This document shows positions 29,927 through 39,214 of a stretch of 64,000 nt of DNA, in pieces. The notes beneath the pieces were generated by a model. That model saw only the letters and a program-made list of their open reading frames with translations. It was not told the DNA's origin and ran no database searches. Position 1 is the stretch's first letter. Every line of letters begins with the position of its first letter. This stretch comes from Saprospiraceae bacterium (GTDB taxonomy: Bacteria > Bacteroidota > Bacteroidia > Chitinophagales > Saprospiraceae). The position numbers and the translations under genes were made by a program. Location of the stretch: assembly GCA_016719615.1 (NCBI GenBank), contig JADJYQ010000005.1, positions 464,001 to 528,000 on the forward strand. The letters run 5' to 3'.

Positions 29927-30545
29927 GTCTAAAAAAAACAAATATTATGTTGTTTGGAACGGACATCAGCCAGGGATCTATAAAACCTGGGATGAATGTT
30001 TGTTGCAAGTTAAGGCATTTCCCAATGCAAAATACAAAGCTTTTAATTCTGAAATAGAAGCTCGAGATGCATATTTGCAAGTTTATGAATCAAAATCAGT
30101 TCCTAAGAAAAGAATCAACAGAGATTGGAGAAATGTCATTCCGGAAAATGCAGTAGTTGTTGATGCAGCTTGCAGTGGAAATCCAGGGGATATGGAATAT
30201 CGCGGCGTTTTGCCATTTGAAGGGAAAGAAATATTTCATATGGGACCTTTAAAGAAAGGCACAAATAATTTAGGAGAGTTTTTGGCAATTGTACATGCAC
30301 TGGCATATTTAAAAAAATTGGAACAAAACTCAGTGCCGATATACTCTGATTCAAAAATTGCAATAAAATGGGTAAAGCTGAAACATCCAGCCACAAAACT
30401 GGTTTTTGATCATCATAACAAACCATTGCAGGACTTGGTGAAGCGAGCTGTAGATTGGTTACATACGCATCAATATTCAAATCCGGTACTTAAATGGGAA
30501 ACTGAAGAATGGGGAGAAAATCCTGCTGATTTTGGCAGAAAATAA
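29925..30545 (+). CDS. rnhA: ribonuclease HI with N-terminal RNase H1/caulimovirus-type domain
   Basis: 206 aa. Residues about 6-50 (YYVVWNGHQPGIYKTWDEC) form the N-terminal RNA/DNA-hybrid-binding domain seen in eukaryotic RNase H1 and many Bacteroidota enzymes. The catalytic domain follows: Asp80 (VVVDAACSGNPG), Glu118 (NNLGEF), Asp142 (YSDSK) and Asp202 (ENPADFGRK). It degrades RNA in RNA:DNA hybrids. It converges with the glycosyltransferase gene 15 bp beyond its stop. Confidence 0.93.
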   Translation: MSKKNKYYVVWNGHQPGIYKTWDECLLQVKAFPNAKYKAFNSEIEARDAYLQVYESKSVPKKRINRDWRNVIPENAVVVDAACSGNPGDMEYRGVLPFEGKEIFHMGPLKKGTNNLGEFLAIVHALAYLKKLEQNSVPIYSDSKIAIKWVKLKHPATKLVFDHHNKPLQDLVKRAVDWLHTHQYSNPVLKWETEEWGENPADFGRK

Positions 30546-30560
30546 AGTGCTGTTTGCAAA

Positions 30561-31286
30561 TTATTTTTGACGTTTAAATATTTTAAATCGAAGTTTAAAA
30601 ACACCTAACAAAGCTTCTTTTATTATAAAAATATTCATTTTGGATTTTCCCTTAATCCTGTCAGGGAATAATATGGGAATTTCTCTGATGGAGAATCCTA
30701 ACTTGTATGCAGTGTATTTCATTTCAATCTGAAAGGCATATCCAATGAATTGAATGTGATCCAAGCCAATTGATTTTAATACTTCCCTTGTATAACATAC
30801 AAATCCCGCAGTGGGATCTAGAACAGGCATACGGGTGATCCATCTCACATAAAGTGAAGCTCCTTTTGATAAAAGCAATCTTGAATAAGGCCAATTCAAT
30901 ACCCCCCCTCCTTTTACATATCGTGATCCTACACAAACATCTGCTTTGCCTGTTCCGCAAGTTTCAAATAATTCAATAAGTCTTTCGGGGGGATGTGAGA
31001 AGTCTGCATCCATTTCTGCGATACAGGAATAAGGTTTTTCCAAAGCCCATTTGAATCCAGCAATATAGGCTCTGCCCAGTCCTGATTTTCCTGTTCTTTG
31101 GAGCAAGTGAACCCGATCTGGATACATTTTGGTGTAATCCTCGACTCTTTGACCTGTTCCATCAGGAGAACCATCATCTACAACCAGGATATCACAACTT
31201 ATTGGCAATTCAATGACAGCTGTTATAATTGCATCGATATTTTCAATTTCATTATAAGTTGGTATGATGACTAAATTGCCTTTCAA
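30561..31286 (-). CDS. GT2 family polyprenol-phosphate mannosyl/glycosyltransferase (DPM1-like)
   Basis: 241 aa, a GT-A fold enzyme without a membrane domain, as in Dpm1. Motifs: VIIPTYNEIENI, VVDDGSPDGT (about 35-44), MDADFSHPP (the DxD metal site) and GSRYVKGGGV. The family moves a sugar from a nucleotide donor to a polyprenyl phosphate at the cytoplasmic membrane; the exact sugar is not readable from sequence. It appears monocistronic. Confidence 0.9.
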   Translation of the reverse strand: MKGNLVIIPTYNEIENIDAIITAVIELPISCDILVVDDGSPDGTGQRVEDYTKMYPDRVHLLQRTGKSGLGRAYIAGFKWALEKPYSCIAEMDADFSHPPERLIELFETCGTGKADVCVGSRYVKGGGVLNWPYSRLLLSKGASLYVRWITRMPVLDPTAGFVCYTREVLKSIGLDHIQFIGYAFQIEMKYTAYKLGFSIREIPILFPDRIKGKSKMNIFIIKEALLGVFKLRFKIFKRQK

Positions 31287-31352
31287 TGTACTATTTTATA
31301 CAATTAACAATGGTTGCTTACGTAAATTAATAATTTCAAGTCTACTCTAAAT

Positions 31353-33740
31353 TTAGCTTCTAAATTTTGATGGATCATAGGATTTCATGATCTCTAATAT
31401 TACTTCAACAACATCTTCTGAATTAGGTTTTGTAAAATAATCACCAACACTTCCATAAGGCGGTCTATTGTTCTTGGCAGTTATGGTACGAGGTGGGCAA
31501 TCCAAAAAATTATAAGCAGCTTGAGCTTCTAATGCCTGTTGTAGAATGAAAGCACTTGCACCACCAGGTACATCTTCATCGAGGATGACTAATTTATTCG
31601 TTTTTTCAATGGATTTTCCAATTTCATGATCAATATCAAAAGGTAGCAGACATTGTACATCAATGAGTTCAATGGATATATTAAATTGTTTCAATGTTTC
31701 AATAGCATGCTGTGCGATCCGAATACATGATCCGTAACTAACTAAAGTTAAATCTGAGCCTGCTTCTAAAATTTCTACTTTCCCTAATGCCACTGTAAAT
31801 GCTTCAAGGTTGTCAGGTACGGTTTCTTTTAATCGGTAACCGTTCAAACATTCAATGACCAATCCCGGATCGTCGCTTTTTAACAAAGCATTATACATTC
31901 CAGCAGCCTGCGTCATATTTCTGGGAACACAAATACAAATTCCTCTTAAAGAATGCAAAAGCATTCCAATAGGAGATCCTGAATGCCAAATTCCTTCGAG
32001 GCGATGTCCTCGGGTACGTATAATAGCCGGAGCGGATTGTTTTCCTCCGGATCTATACCTAAGGGTTGCTAAATCATCCATTAGAGGTGATAAAGCATAT
32101 ACGATGTAATCCAGATATTGAATTTCTGCGATCGGACGCAGACCACGCATTGCTGTTCCAATTGCTTGTCCAACGATTGTCCATTCGCGAATTCCACAAT
32201 CGAAAATCCTGGTTTCTCCATATTTTTCCTGCAGGCCGGCAAAGCCCTGGTTTACATCACCGATTTTTCCAACATCTTCACCAAATGCAAGAAATCGCTT
32301 ATCGTTTTCAAATTTCAAATCAAAAAACTGATTCAGGATTTGATATCCATTTATTTCGGGCGAATTCTCTGAATATTCTGCGGGTACTTCTTCTACAGAA
32401 ATTGCAGCGTATTTAGTCTCAGAATATACATCAGTATGATAAATATCATGTGCTATTTCGTATTGATTGCGAAGCCAGGCATTCAAAGAAGGAATCGATT
32501 CAGGATAATGGGATGCGATGGAGCACTGCCTCACCAATTCAACGAGTTCGTGAACGGATGGTTCTTTAATTATTTGCAATTGTTTGGCAGCTTCCAGGCA
32601 ATTTGCGGTAGTTAGCAATTCAATGACTTCATTTTTTAATTGCAAATTCGGTGCAATGAAATTAGACCAAGCTATATTTTTTTCAGCACGGACAAACGAC
32701 TTGGACAATTCTTTTAATTGTTCACCTTGTTCTTTTGTAAGAATATTGCTGGAGTAAATCCAGTGCTCCATTTTCAGAATGCAATCAAATTCAGCTTCCC
32801 ATTTTAATCTTTCTTTTGATTTATAACGCTCGTGTGAACCTGAAGTTGAATGACCTTGAGGTTGTGTAACTTCTCTGATATGAAACAAAACTGGAATATG
32901 ATTCTGACGACATTCTTCGATACCGTCCTTGTAAAGATTCACCAGTTCAGGATAATTCCACGCAGCGCCTCTACATATTTTTATTCCATTGGAATTATCA
33001 GATTTTTCAAATCCCGAAAGTGCTATTGAAATGTTTTGTTTTACTGTTTGTAATTCTATGGGGACAGAAATTCCATAACCGTCGTCCCAAACTGATACAG
33101 CAAGAGGTGCTTGCATGACTGCAGCTGCATTCATGGTTTCCCAAAATATTCCTTCTGAAGTAGATGCGTCGCCAATGGTGCAAAAACAAACTTCATTTCC
33201 ATCTTTTGAAAATCCCGAAGACAAAATCGGGTCATCCATTTTACGGTAATATTTAGAAGCTAAAGCAAGTCCCAAAGCTCTTGCCATCTGGCCTGCTGTA
33301 CTGGAGATGTCTGCGGAAACATTATAATGGCCGGTATGATCCAGAGGATAACCAAATTGATCATTTAATGGCGAAGAAAAATGAGCATTCATCTGACGGC
33401 CTTTGCTGAATGGGTCATGATGTGGATCTGCATAAAGCTGAGCAAAATAATCCTGGACTGTACATAATCCGATCGCCATCATAAAAGTTTGATCCCGATA
33501 ATATCCGGATCTGAAATCTCCTTTCTGAAATGCTCTTGCCATAGCAACCTGTGGGACTTCCTTTCCATCTCCCAAAATTCCAAACTTGGCTTTGCCAGTT
33601 AGGACTTCTTTTCTGCCTAACAAGGAACATTCCCTGCTTACCAGACAGATCCAAAAATCTTGAATCACTTCTTTTTTATAATTGCTGAATTCACCGGAAA
33701 TTGAATCAAGAATATCCTGTATGGGCTTTAGAAGAATCAT
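31353..33740 (-). CDS. fused 2-oxoacid dehydrogenase E1 (alpha + beta subunits)
   Basis: 795 aa from the ATG at 33740. The GTG 18 nt upstream coincides with a promoter-like box and is less likely. The N-terminal half is the TPP-binding E1-alpha (TIGDASTSEGIFWETMNAA near 200, DGYGISVP); the C-terminal half from about residue 460 is E1-beta (KRFLAFGEDVGKIGDVNQG, RTRGHRLEGIWHSG, LVSYGSCIRIAQ). Such fusions decarboxylate branched-chain 2-oxoacids or pyruvate; the alpha half looks closest to branched-chain enzymes, but the substrate is an inference. No E2 or E3 gene is adjacent. Confidence 0.92.
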   Translation of the reverse strand: MILLKPIQDILDSISGEFSNYKKEVIQDFWICLVSRECSLLGRKEVLTGKAKFGILGDGKEVPQVAMARAFQKGDFRSGYYRDQTFMMAIGLCTVQDYFAQLYADPHHDPFSKGRQMNAHFSSPLNDQFGYPLDHTGHYNVSADISSTAGQMARALGLALASKYYRKMDDPILSSGFSKDGNEVCFCTIGDASTSEGIFWETMNAAAVMQAPLAVSVWDDGYGISVPIELQTVKQNISIALSGFEKSDNSNGIKICRGAAWNYPELVNLYKDGIEECRQNHIPVLFHIREVTQPQGHSTSGSHERYKSKERLKWEAEFDCILKMEHWIYSSNILTKEQGEQLKELSKSFVRAEKNIAWSNFIAPNLQLKNEVIELLTTANCLEAAKQLQIIKEPSVHELVELVRQCSIASHYPESIPSLNAWLRNQYEIAHDIYHTDVYSETKYAAISVEEVPAEYSENSPEINGYQILNQFFDLKFENDKRFLAFGEDVGKIGDVNQGFAGLQEKYGETRIFDCGIREWTIVGQAIGTAMRGLRPIAEIQYLDYIVYALSPLMDDLATLRYRSGGKQSAPAIIRTRGHRLEGIWHSGSPIGMLLHSLRGICICVPRNMTQAAGMYNALLKSDDPGLVIECLNGYRLKETVPDNLEAFTVALGKVEILEAGSDLTLVSYGSCIRIAQHAIETLKQFNISIELIDVQCLLPFDIDHEIGKSIEKTNKLVILDEDVPGGASAFILQQALEAQAAYNFLDCPPRTITAKNNRPPYGSVGDYFTKPNSEDVVEVILEIMKSYDPSKFRS

Positions 33741-33757
33741 GATATGTATTTGGAACA

Positions 33758-33765
33758 CAAAAATA
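33758..33765 (-). promoter_or_regulatory. -7 box for the fused E1 gene
   Basis: On the minus strand it reads TATTTTTG, 17 bp before the ATG at 33740. Confidence 0.45.
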
Positions 33766-33855
33766 AGCTTTTATTTTTAGCCTCTGCGTCTAAGCTCAAA
33801 TAGCTAAATATGAGTTAAATTCTACATTTAACAGCGTGTTAACATCGGATTTTAA

Positions 33856-33863
33856 TATCTTTG
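33856..33863 (+). promoter_or_regulatory. -7 box for the DUF1573 gene
   Basis: TATCTTTG, 58 bp before the ATG at 33922; no clear -33 element. Confidence 0.6.
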
Positions 33864-33921
33864 TGTCTTAATCTGAATGATATTTCGTTACATTTGTTAT
33901 AATTAAAAAACATTCTATCCA

Positions 33922-34383
33922 ATGAAAAACATTTTAACTTTAATTGCTTTGGTACTTTTCCTGGGTATAGTTTCAGCTCAAACAACTCCTGCAGAAGTTC
34001 CAGCTGCCACTAAAACAACAGGACCTCATCTGGAGTGGGAATCCACTGTAGTTGATTATGGTGAAATTAAAAAAGGCTCAGAACCTTTGCGTAAAGCAGT
34101 ATTTACCAATACTGGAACTGAACCTCTTATCATTATGAGCGCCAGAGGATCATGTGGTTGCACGGTACCTACCTGGCCCAAGGAACCTATTATGCCCGGA
34201 GAAAAAGGCGTAATTGAAATACGTTATGACACTCAACGCGTAGGTCCAATCAACAAAAGTGTGAGTGTGACTACCAACGAAGGTGGGCAGGAAAGTAGAA
34301 TTAATTTAAAAGGAAACATTTCTGCAGATGAAGAACAGACCTTGCCAAAAAATGATGGAAACATTTTAACTCCGAAGGGTTAA
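33922..34383 (+). CDS. secreted DUF1573 domain protein
   Basis: 153 aa. Signal peptide KNILTLIALVLFLGIVSAQ with the SA-Q cleavage typical of Bacteroidota. The mature part is a DUF1573 Ig-like domain (WESTVVDYGEIKKGSEPLRKAVF, ASCGCT-like SARGSCGCTVPTWPKEP, PGEKGVIEIRYDT). Function unknown; members are periplasmic or surface-located and very common in this phylum. It is followed by its own terminator. Confidence 0.9.
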   Translation: MKNILTLIALVLFLGIVSAQTTPAEVPAATKTTGPHLEWESTVVDYGEIKKGSEPLRKAVFTNTGTEPLIIMSARGSCGCTVPTWPKEPIMPGEKGVIEIRYDTQRVGPINKSVSVTTNEGGQESRINLKGNISADEEQTLPKNDGNILTPKG

Positions 34384-34404
34384 TTTTTGAACACCGTTTC
34401 AAAG

Positions 34405-34442
34405 AAAAATCCCGAAGTCTTATTGGCTTCGGGATTTTTTTT
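34405..34442 (+). terminator. Rho-independent terminator
   Basis: Perfect stem AAAAATCCCGAAG / CTTCGGGATTTTT with a 9-nt loop and a run of T, just after the DUF1573 stop. Confidence 0.93.
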
Positions 34443-34838
34443 GCGTCATAATTTAGGCCTTGCAGAAATAGTATTTTTAAAAATCCTTTCCATGCTTTAA
34501 TAACTTTTTTAAAAACATTTGATTTTAGATTATTTATGAATATATAAAAGAATGATCTACAGTTGGACAATAGCTATATCGATAGTATTTTAGATGTGAT
34601 CATTCGTTTTTTAGTATTGAAAGCTACGCTTCAACTAAAACAATACCTTTAAAAAATCACGTCCATCGAGGAAATAATTAAACCCGATCTGATTAAAATG
34701 AGCCCGGCAGAAAGGATAAGTTTGGTGTTAAGATTAGCGAATTTTACCCATTGCCATATACTATTGTATTCATAAATTAGATTAGACCCTTTTATGAATA
34801 CAATAGTATCATTAGATTGCGAATAAAATCCTACACAA
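34443..34838. other. intergenic, contains a perfect 17-bp hairpin
   Basis: I see no gene. 34760-34776 (ACTATTGTATTCATAAA) and 34791-34807 are perfect inverted repeats with a 14-nt loop, about 30 bp beyond the icd stop. There is no T run on either side, so it is not a canonical terminator. Confidence 0.6.
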
Positions 34839-36059
34839 TTAGTCCATGTTTGCAATAATTTCATCCCCAAATTCACTGCACTTTAATAATGTTGCATTTT
34901 CCATGAGGCGATGAAAATCATACGTAACTCTTCTGTTCAGAATGGCCTTTTCAAGTCCACGGGTAATTCTTTGAGCCACGTCCTCCCAACCTAAATATTC
35001 AAACATCATTACTCCTGAAAGTATTACAGAGCTTGGATTCACTTTGTCTTGGCCGGCATATTTGGGTGCTGTGCCATGAGTTGCTTCGAAAATAGCATGA
35101 CCCGTAATGTAATTAATATTGGCACCTGGTGCAATCCCGATTCCACCGACTTGTGCAGCAAGTGCATCTGAAACATAGTCTCCATTCAGGTTCAAGGTTG
35201 CAATAATATCGTATTCTTCCGGTCTTAATAATATTTGTTGAAGAAATGCATCGGCAATGACATCTTTAATAATCAAACCATTTGGTAGACTTACCCAGGG
35301 ACCACCATCTAATAATGTTCCACCGAATTCATTAACTGCAAGAGCATATGCCCATTCCATGAAGCTGCCTTCTGTAAACTTCATGATATTCCCTTTATGG
35401 ACAATTGTAAGAGATTTAGAATTATTTAGCAAAGCATGTTTAATGGCTGCTCTCACTAGCCTTTCTGTACCTTCTTTAGACACTGGTTTAATTCCAAACC
35501 CAACACTATCCGGGAATCTAACTTTTTTAAATCGGTCTGGAAATTCACGCTGAAGTATTTCCCTAAATTTTATCAAGTCTTCTGTTCCTGATTGAAATTC
35601 AATACCTGCATAAATATCTTCAGTATTTTCTCTGAAAATGGTCATATTTACTTTTCCCGGTTCTTTTACAGGAGATGGAACGCCTTCAAACCATCTAACA
35701 GGTCTGATACATGCATATAAATCCAATTGTTGTCTTAATGCTACATTTAATGAACGAATTCCGCCACCCACGGGGGTAGTTAATGGTCCTTTGATAGCTA
35801 CAAGGCATTCTGCAATTACATCCAGAGTTTCCTGAGGTAACCAATTTTGGGTTTGATCAAAAGCTTTCTCTCCGGCTAGTACTTCCTTCCACTCAATTTG
35901 CTTGGATTGACCATATGTTTTGGCAACAGCTGCGTCAAAAACTTTTACCGAGGCAGCCCAAATATCGGGGCCGGTACCATCTCCAATGATAAAAGGAATT
36001 ATAGGATGATCAGGAACGCTTAGTTTACCATTTACACATGTTATTTTTTGTCCGGCCAT
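34839..36059 (-). CDS. icd: isocitrate dehydrogenase (NADP+)
   Basis: 406 aa, close to the 416 aa of the E. coli enzyme. It oxidises isocitrate to 2-oxoglutarate in the TCA cycle. Landmarks: IIPFIIGDGTGPDIW, the substrate loop SLNVALRQQLDLYACIRPVR, ENTEDIYAG, NLNGDYVSDALAAQVGGIG and the cofactor segment HGTAPKYAGQDKVNPSSVI. The Lys-Tyr of that segment is typical of NADP-dependent forms. A minus-strand box TAAATTTG lies at 36091-36098. It diverges from ruvB. Confidence 0.96.
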   Translation of the reverse strand: MAGQKITCVNGKLSVPDHPIIPFIIGDGTGPDIWAASVKVFDAAVAKTYGQSKQIEWKEVLAGEKAFDQTQNWLPQETLDVIAECLVAIKGPLTTPVGGGIRSLNVALRQQLDLYACIRPVRWFEGVPSPVKEPGKVNMTIFRENTEDIYAGIEFQSGTEDLIKFREILQREFPDRFKKVRFPDSVGFGIKPVSKEGTERLVRAAIKHALLNNSKSLTIVHKGNIMKFTEGSFMEWAYALAVNEFGGTLLDGGPWVSLPNGLIIKDVIADAFLQQILLRPEEYDIIATLNLNGDYVSDALAAQVGGIGIAPGANINYITGHAIFEATHGTAPKYAGQDKVNPSSVILSGVMMFEYLGWEDVAQRITRGLEKAILNRRVTYDFHRLMENATLLKCSEFGDEIIANMD

Positions 36060-36090
36060 ATCAAATTTTTAAAAGGAGTGAATAATTTTA

Positions 36091-36098
36091 CAAATTTA
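36091..36098 (-). promoter_or_regulatory. -7 box for icd
   Basis: Minus strand TAAATTTG, 31 bp before the icd start. Confidence 0.4.
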
Positions 36099-36157
36099 AA
36101 TCAAGCTTAGATCCTTATTCGATTCTGTCTTTGTATTATCATTTTATTTAATTTAGA

Positions 36158-36177
36158 TCAGCCTTATTTTAGGCTGA
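36158..36177. promoter_or_regulatory. operator-like dyad upstream of ruvB
   Basis: TCAGCCT, 6 bp, AGGCTGA: a perfect 7-bp inverted repeat overlapping the expected -33 region of the ruvB promoter. Confidence 0.4.
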
Positions 36178-36183
36178 ATCGCT

Positions 36184-36191
36184 TACATTTG
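36184..36191 (+). promoter_or_regulatory. -7 box for ruvB
   Basis: TACATTTG, 25 bp before the ATG at 36217. Confidence 0.6.
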
Positions 36192-36216
36192 AGATCATTT
36201 CTTTGAAAATCCTAAA

Positions 36217-37245
36217 ATGAGAAATCCCTTATTAGACAGTCAAGCTGAAAATCAGAATCAGGAAGAACGACAAATTGAAAGGGCTTTGCGACCAAAGGAT
36301 TTGGGAGAATTTTGTGGACAAAGCCACGTCGTTGAAAATTTAAAAGTATTTATTGCGGCAGCCAAGTTGAGAGGGGAAGCATTGGATCATGTATTGCTGC
36401 ATGGGCCACCCGGCTTAGGAAAAACAACGCTTTCTTATATTATAGCTCATGAAATGGGCTCAAACCTAAAAGCAAGCTCTGGTCCTGTATTGGAGAAGCC
36501 TGGTGATTTGGCTGGCTTGCTTACAAGTCTGCAAGAAGGCGATGTCCTGTTTATTGATGAAATTCACCGATTGAACACGGTCGTTGAAGAATATTTATAT
36601 TCGGCTATGGAAGATTACAGGATTGATATCATGATTGATACCGGTCCTAATGCCCGAAGTATCCAAATAAAAGTAAATCCATTTACCCTTGTGGGTGCTA
36701 CTACTCGCGTGGGCTTACTTACAGCACCTCTGAGATCGCGTTTCGGCATTTCATGCCATATGGATTATTATGATCAGCATATTCTTGAAAATATTATTGC
36801 AAGGTCAGCTGGTTTATTAAATGTTGAGGCTGAACTTGAAGGTATACACGAAATATCCAGACGAAGTAGAGGAACTCCCAGGATTGCAAATGCTTTGCTT
36901 AGAAGGCTTCGCGATTTTGCCCAAATAAAGGGTAATGGTAAAATTAATATGGAGATTGCAAAGTATGGTTTAAATGCTTTGAACGTTGACAGCTTAGGAC
37001 TTGATGAAATGGATAACCGTATACTGCTGGCCATCATTGAAAAATTTGCTGGAGGACCAGTAGGATTGAGCACTTTAGCTACTGCAGTTGGTGAGGAATC
37101 AGGTACTATCGAGGAGGTGCATGAACCTTTTCTGATCATGGAAGGATTCATACAAAGAACTCCGCGAGGTCGGATTGCTACTGACAAAGCCTATAAGCAT
37201 TTAGGTTTACCAAGTGGTAATCCTTCACAAACGCTCTTATTCTAA
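36217..37245 (+). CDS. ruvB: Holliday junction branch migration helicase RuvB
   Basis: 342 aa AAA+ ATPase that drives branch migration with RuvA. Walker A GPPGLGKT (63-70), Walker B DEIH (114-117), sensor I ATTRVG (about 160), arginine-finger region LRSRFG, sensor II RGTPRIANALLRR, and a C-terminal winged helix ending RTPRGRIATDKAYKHLG. ruvA and ruvC are not in the window. It converges with the DUF3467 gene, 15 bp apart. Confidence 0.98.
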   Translation: MRNPLLDSQAENQNQEERQIERALRPKDLGEFCGQSHVVENLKVFIAAAKLRGEALDHVLLHGPPGLGKTTLSYIIAHEMGSNLKASSGPVLEKPGDLAGLLTSLQEGDVLFIDEIHRLNTVVEEYLYSAMEDYRIDIMIDTGPNARSIQIKVNPFTLVGATTRVGLLTAPLRSRFGISCHMDYYDQHILENIIARSAGLLNVEAELEGIHEISRRSRGTPRIANALLRRLRDFAQIKGNGKINMEIAKYGLNALNVDSLGLDEMDNRILLAIIEKFAGGPVGLSTLATAVGEESGTIEEVHEPFLIMEGFIQRTPRGRIATDKAYKHLGLPSGNPSQTLLF

Positions 37246-37260
37246 ATTTTTTAGGGAAAC

Positions 37261-37575
37261 TTATGCCTGCGCAGTTGGCGTATTAAAAGCCATTGGTGGT
37301 ATAATTTGTGGTTCAGGATCCTGGATTGTACCAAATTGATTTTCGTATTTTATCACATTGTCGGATAAGGCTTTCAACAAACGCTTGGCATGTTGGGGCG
37401 TTAATACGATGCGGGATTTTACCTTCGCCTTGGGAACGTTAGGCATTAATCTGATGAAATCTAATACAAATTCAGAATGTGAATGGGAAATAATAGCCAA
37501 GTTCGAATAAATTCCTTCTGCAATTTCTTCCGATAACTCAATATTTAATTGATTTGCTTGATTTTGATCGCTCAT
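37261..37575 (-). CDS. DUF3467 protein
   Basis: 104 aa, cytoplasmic by sequence. The DUF3467 core reads IYSNLAIISHSHSEFVLDFI ... RIVLTPQHAKRLLKALSDN, with a Pro-rich tail. The family is small and conserved in Bacteroidota, with no settled function. A minus-strand box TAAATTTG sits at 37588-37595, 12 bp before the start. Confidence 0.88.
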   Translation of the reverse strand: MSDQNQANQLNIELSEEIAEGIYSNLAIISHSHSEFVLDFIRLMPNVPKAKVKSRIVLTPQHAKRLLKALSDNVIKYENQFGTIQDPEPQIIPPMAFNTPTAQA

Positions 37576-37985
37576 ATCTCTTTTTTACAAATTTACAAAT
37601 AAAAGAAGACGAAATCTTCATTATACGTTATTAGATCAATACATGGAATTTCAAATAAATACTTCATGTATCGAACTCACAATGTCAACTAACAATTTGA
37701 AAATCACTAATGTTTGAAAACTTGAATTGTTTATAGACCAAAACATAAAAATATCTTTAGGATTGGGCCTAAGTTGGAAAACTTATATGAATTTGGTTTC
37801 CGTGTAATGCAGCTTTTCTGGGGAAGCAACCTCGAAAGCTATTACTTTCTGGTCGTTTGAAAAATTCACATTATAATATTTTGTAATATGAAAATGATTA
37901 TTAGTAAAGGTATTTAGGGAAAATTGTCAATATATTTCCAACAAAACAGAACAGTGCTTGTTACTTTGACAATCTAATCTTAACC
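37576..37985. other. intergenic, no gene seen
   Basis: 410 bp between the DUF3467 gene and the YdjM-like gene. Apart from the minus-strand box at 37588-37595 I see no gene, RNA or terminator. Confidence 0.5.
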
Positions 37986-39211
37986 ATGGATTCTATCACA
38001 CAAATCGTATTAGGAGCTGCATGCGGCGAAATGGTTGCAGGTCGTAAGATGGGCAATCGAGCAATGATCTGGGGTGGAGTAGCGGGCACTATTCCCGATT
38101 TGGATGTGATGGCTAATTTTTTTTGGAACCGGTTAATGCAATGATGTTTCACAGAGGTCCGATGCATTCATTAATCTTTGCATGTATCGTTCCGTTGATT
38201 TTAGGTCCACTGGTGAAAAAACTATATGATAAAAAATGGTACCAGAATAAATATTGGAAATGGGCAGGCTTTGGTTTAGGGCTGTTATTTTTCCTAATGG
38301 CTTCGACGGTCATTTTTTTATTGGCTCAGTTGGTTGCCGGAACTACACCCTGGTTGGTCGTTTTGTCTTTAGTCGTTGTTGGAATTGTATTTTTTGCACT
38401 TCGGTTCAAGCAGCTACAAAGGCAACAGGATTATTTTGAAAACGTATCTTCTAAAATATGGATACAATTATTTTTTTGGGCCATTTTCACACATCCTTTA
38501 TTAGATTCATTGACAACATACGGGACTCAATTATTCTGGCCATTTAGTGATTATCGGGTATCCATTTCTAATATTTCTATAGTAGATCCTTTATACACGA
38601 TTCCATTTGGCTTGTTATTGTTAGTCGCTGCAGTTATTCGTCCACAAAATAAACTACGAAGTTTGATAGCAATAAGTGGGCTTACTTTGAGTTCATTGTA
38701 TATGTTGTTTACATTTATAAATAAGTCGAATATTGATGAAAAATTTCTGAACAGTCTGCACGAAGAAAATATTCAAGTGAAGGAGTACATGACGGTTCCA
38801 ACGATATTAAATAATGTACTATGGTATGGTATTGCAAAAACAGATACCGGATATGTATGTGGTTATTATTCCATGTTTGACTCAAAACGTGATTTTAAAC
38901 CCTTTCAATACATACAAGCCAATCACAATTTGCTAAGCCCGTATCAAGATCAATATCTTGTGCAGAAATTACCATGGTTCAGCGATGGATATTACAAGGT
39001 CGTTCAAACCATTCCAGGTGAATTTAACTATTATGATTTGAGATTTGGTTCAACACGGGGCGATATACATGATCATGAAAGTATCATTTTTAGAATGAAG
39101 CTTGTAGATCACGATGGAATTATTAATCTTGAGGAAGAACCCAGACCTGAGAATCGGAAAGAAGATATTGAATGGTTTAAGCAAAGAATTTTTGGTAAAA
39201 CCGGGCAATAA
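37986..39211 (+). CDS. YdjM/PF04307-type membrane-bound metal-dependent hydrolase, apparent frameshift
   Basis: The ATG at 37986 encodes MDSITQIVLGAACGE... TIPDLDVMANFF, the standard N-terminus of this family. The frame is lost in a T8 run at 38117-38124, and the rest (LEPVNAMMFHRGPMHSL onward) continues in another frame to 39211. Joined, the protein is about 408 aa. Metal-binding signatures: PDLD, HRGPMHS and HPLLDSLTTYGTQLFWPFSDYR. Four or five hydrophobic segments lie between residues 60 and 250. E. coli YdjM is LexA-regulated; no such regulation is shown here. Function unknown beyond a predicted hydrolase. It converges with the symporter gene. Confidence 0.85.
38117..38124 (+). other. apparent -1 frameshift in a T8 homopolymer
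   Basis: With nine T instead of eight, the reading runs ANFFLEPVNAMMFHRGP, as the family requires. Eight-base homopolymers are prone to both read error and slippage. Confidence 0.85.
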
Positions 39212-39214
39212 ATT

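Noticed and set aside
32066..32416. 116-aa plus-strand frame within the E1 fusion
   Set aside because: Antisense to a conserved enzyme; a shadow frame.
34649..34876. 75-aa minus-strand frame after icd
   Set aside because: It overlaps the icd end and the perfect hairpin, and shows no recognisable sequence.
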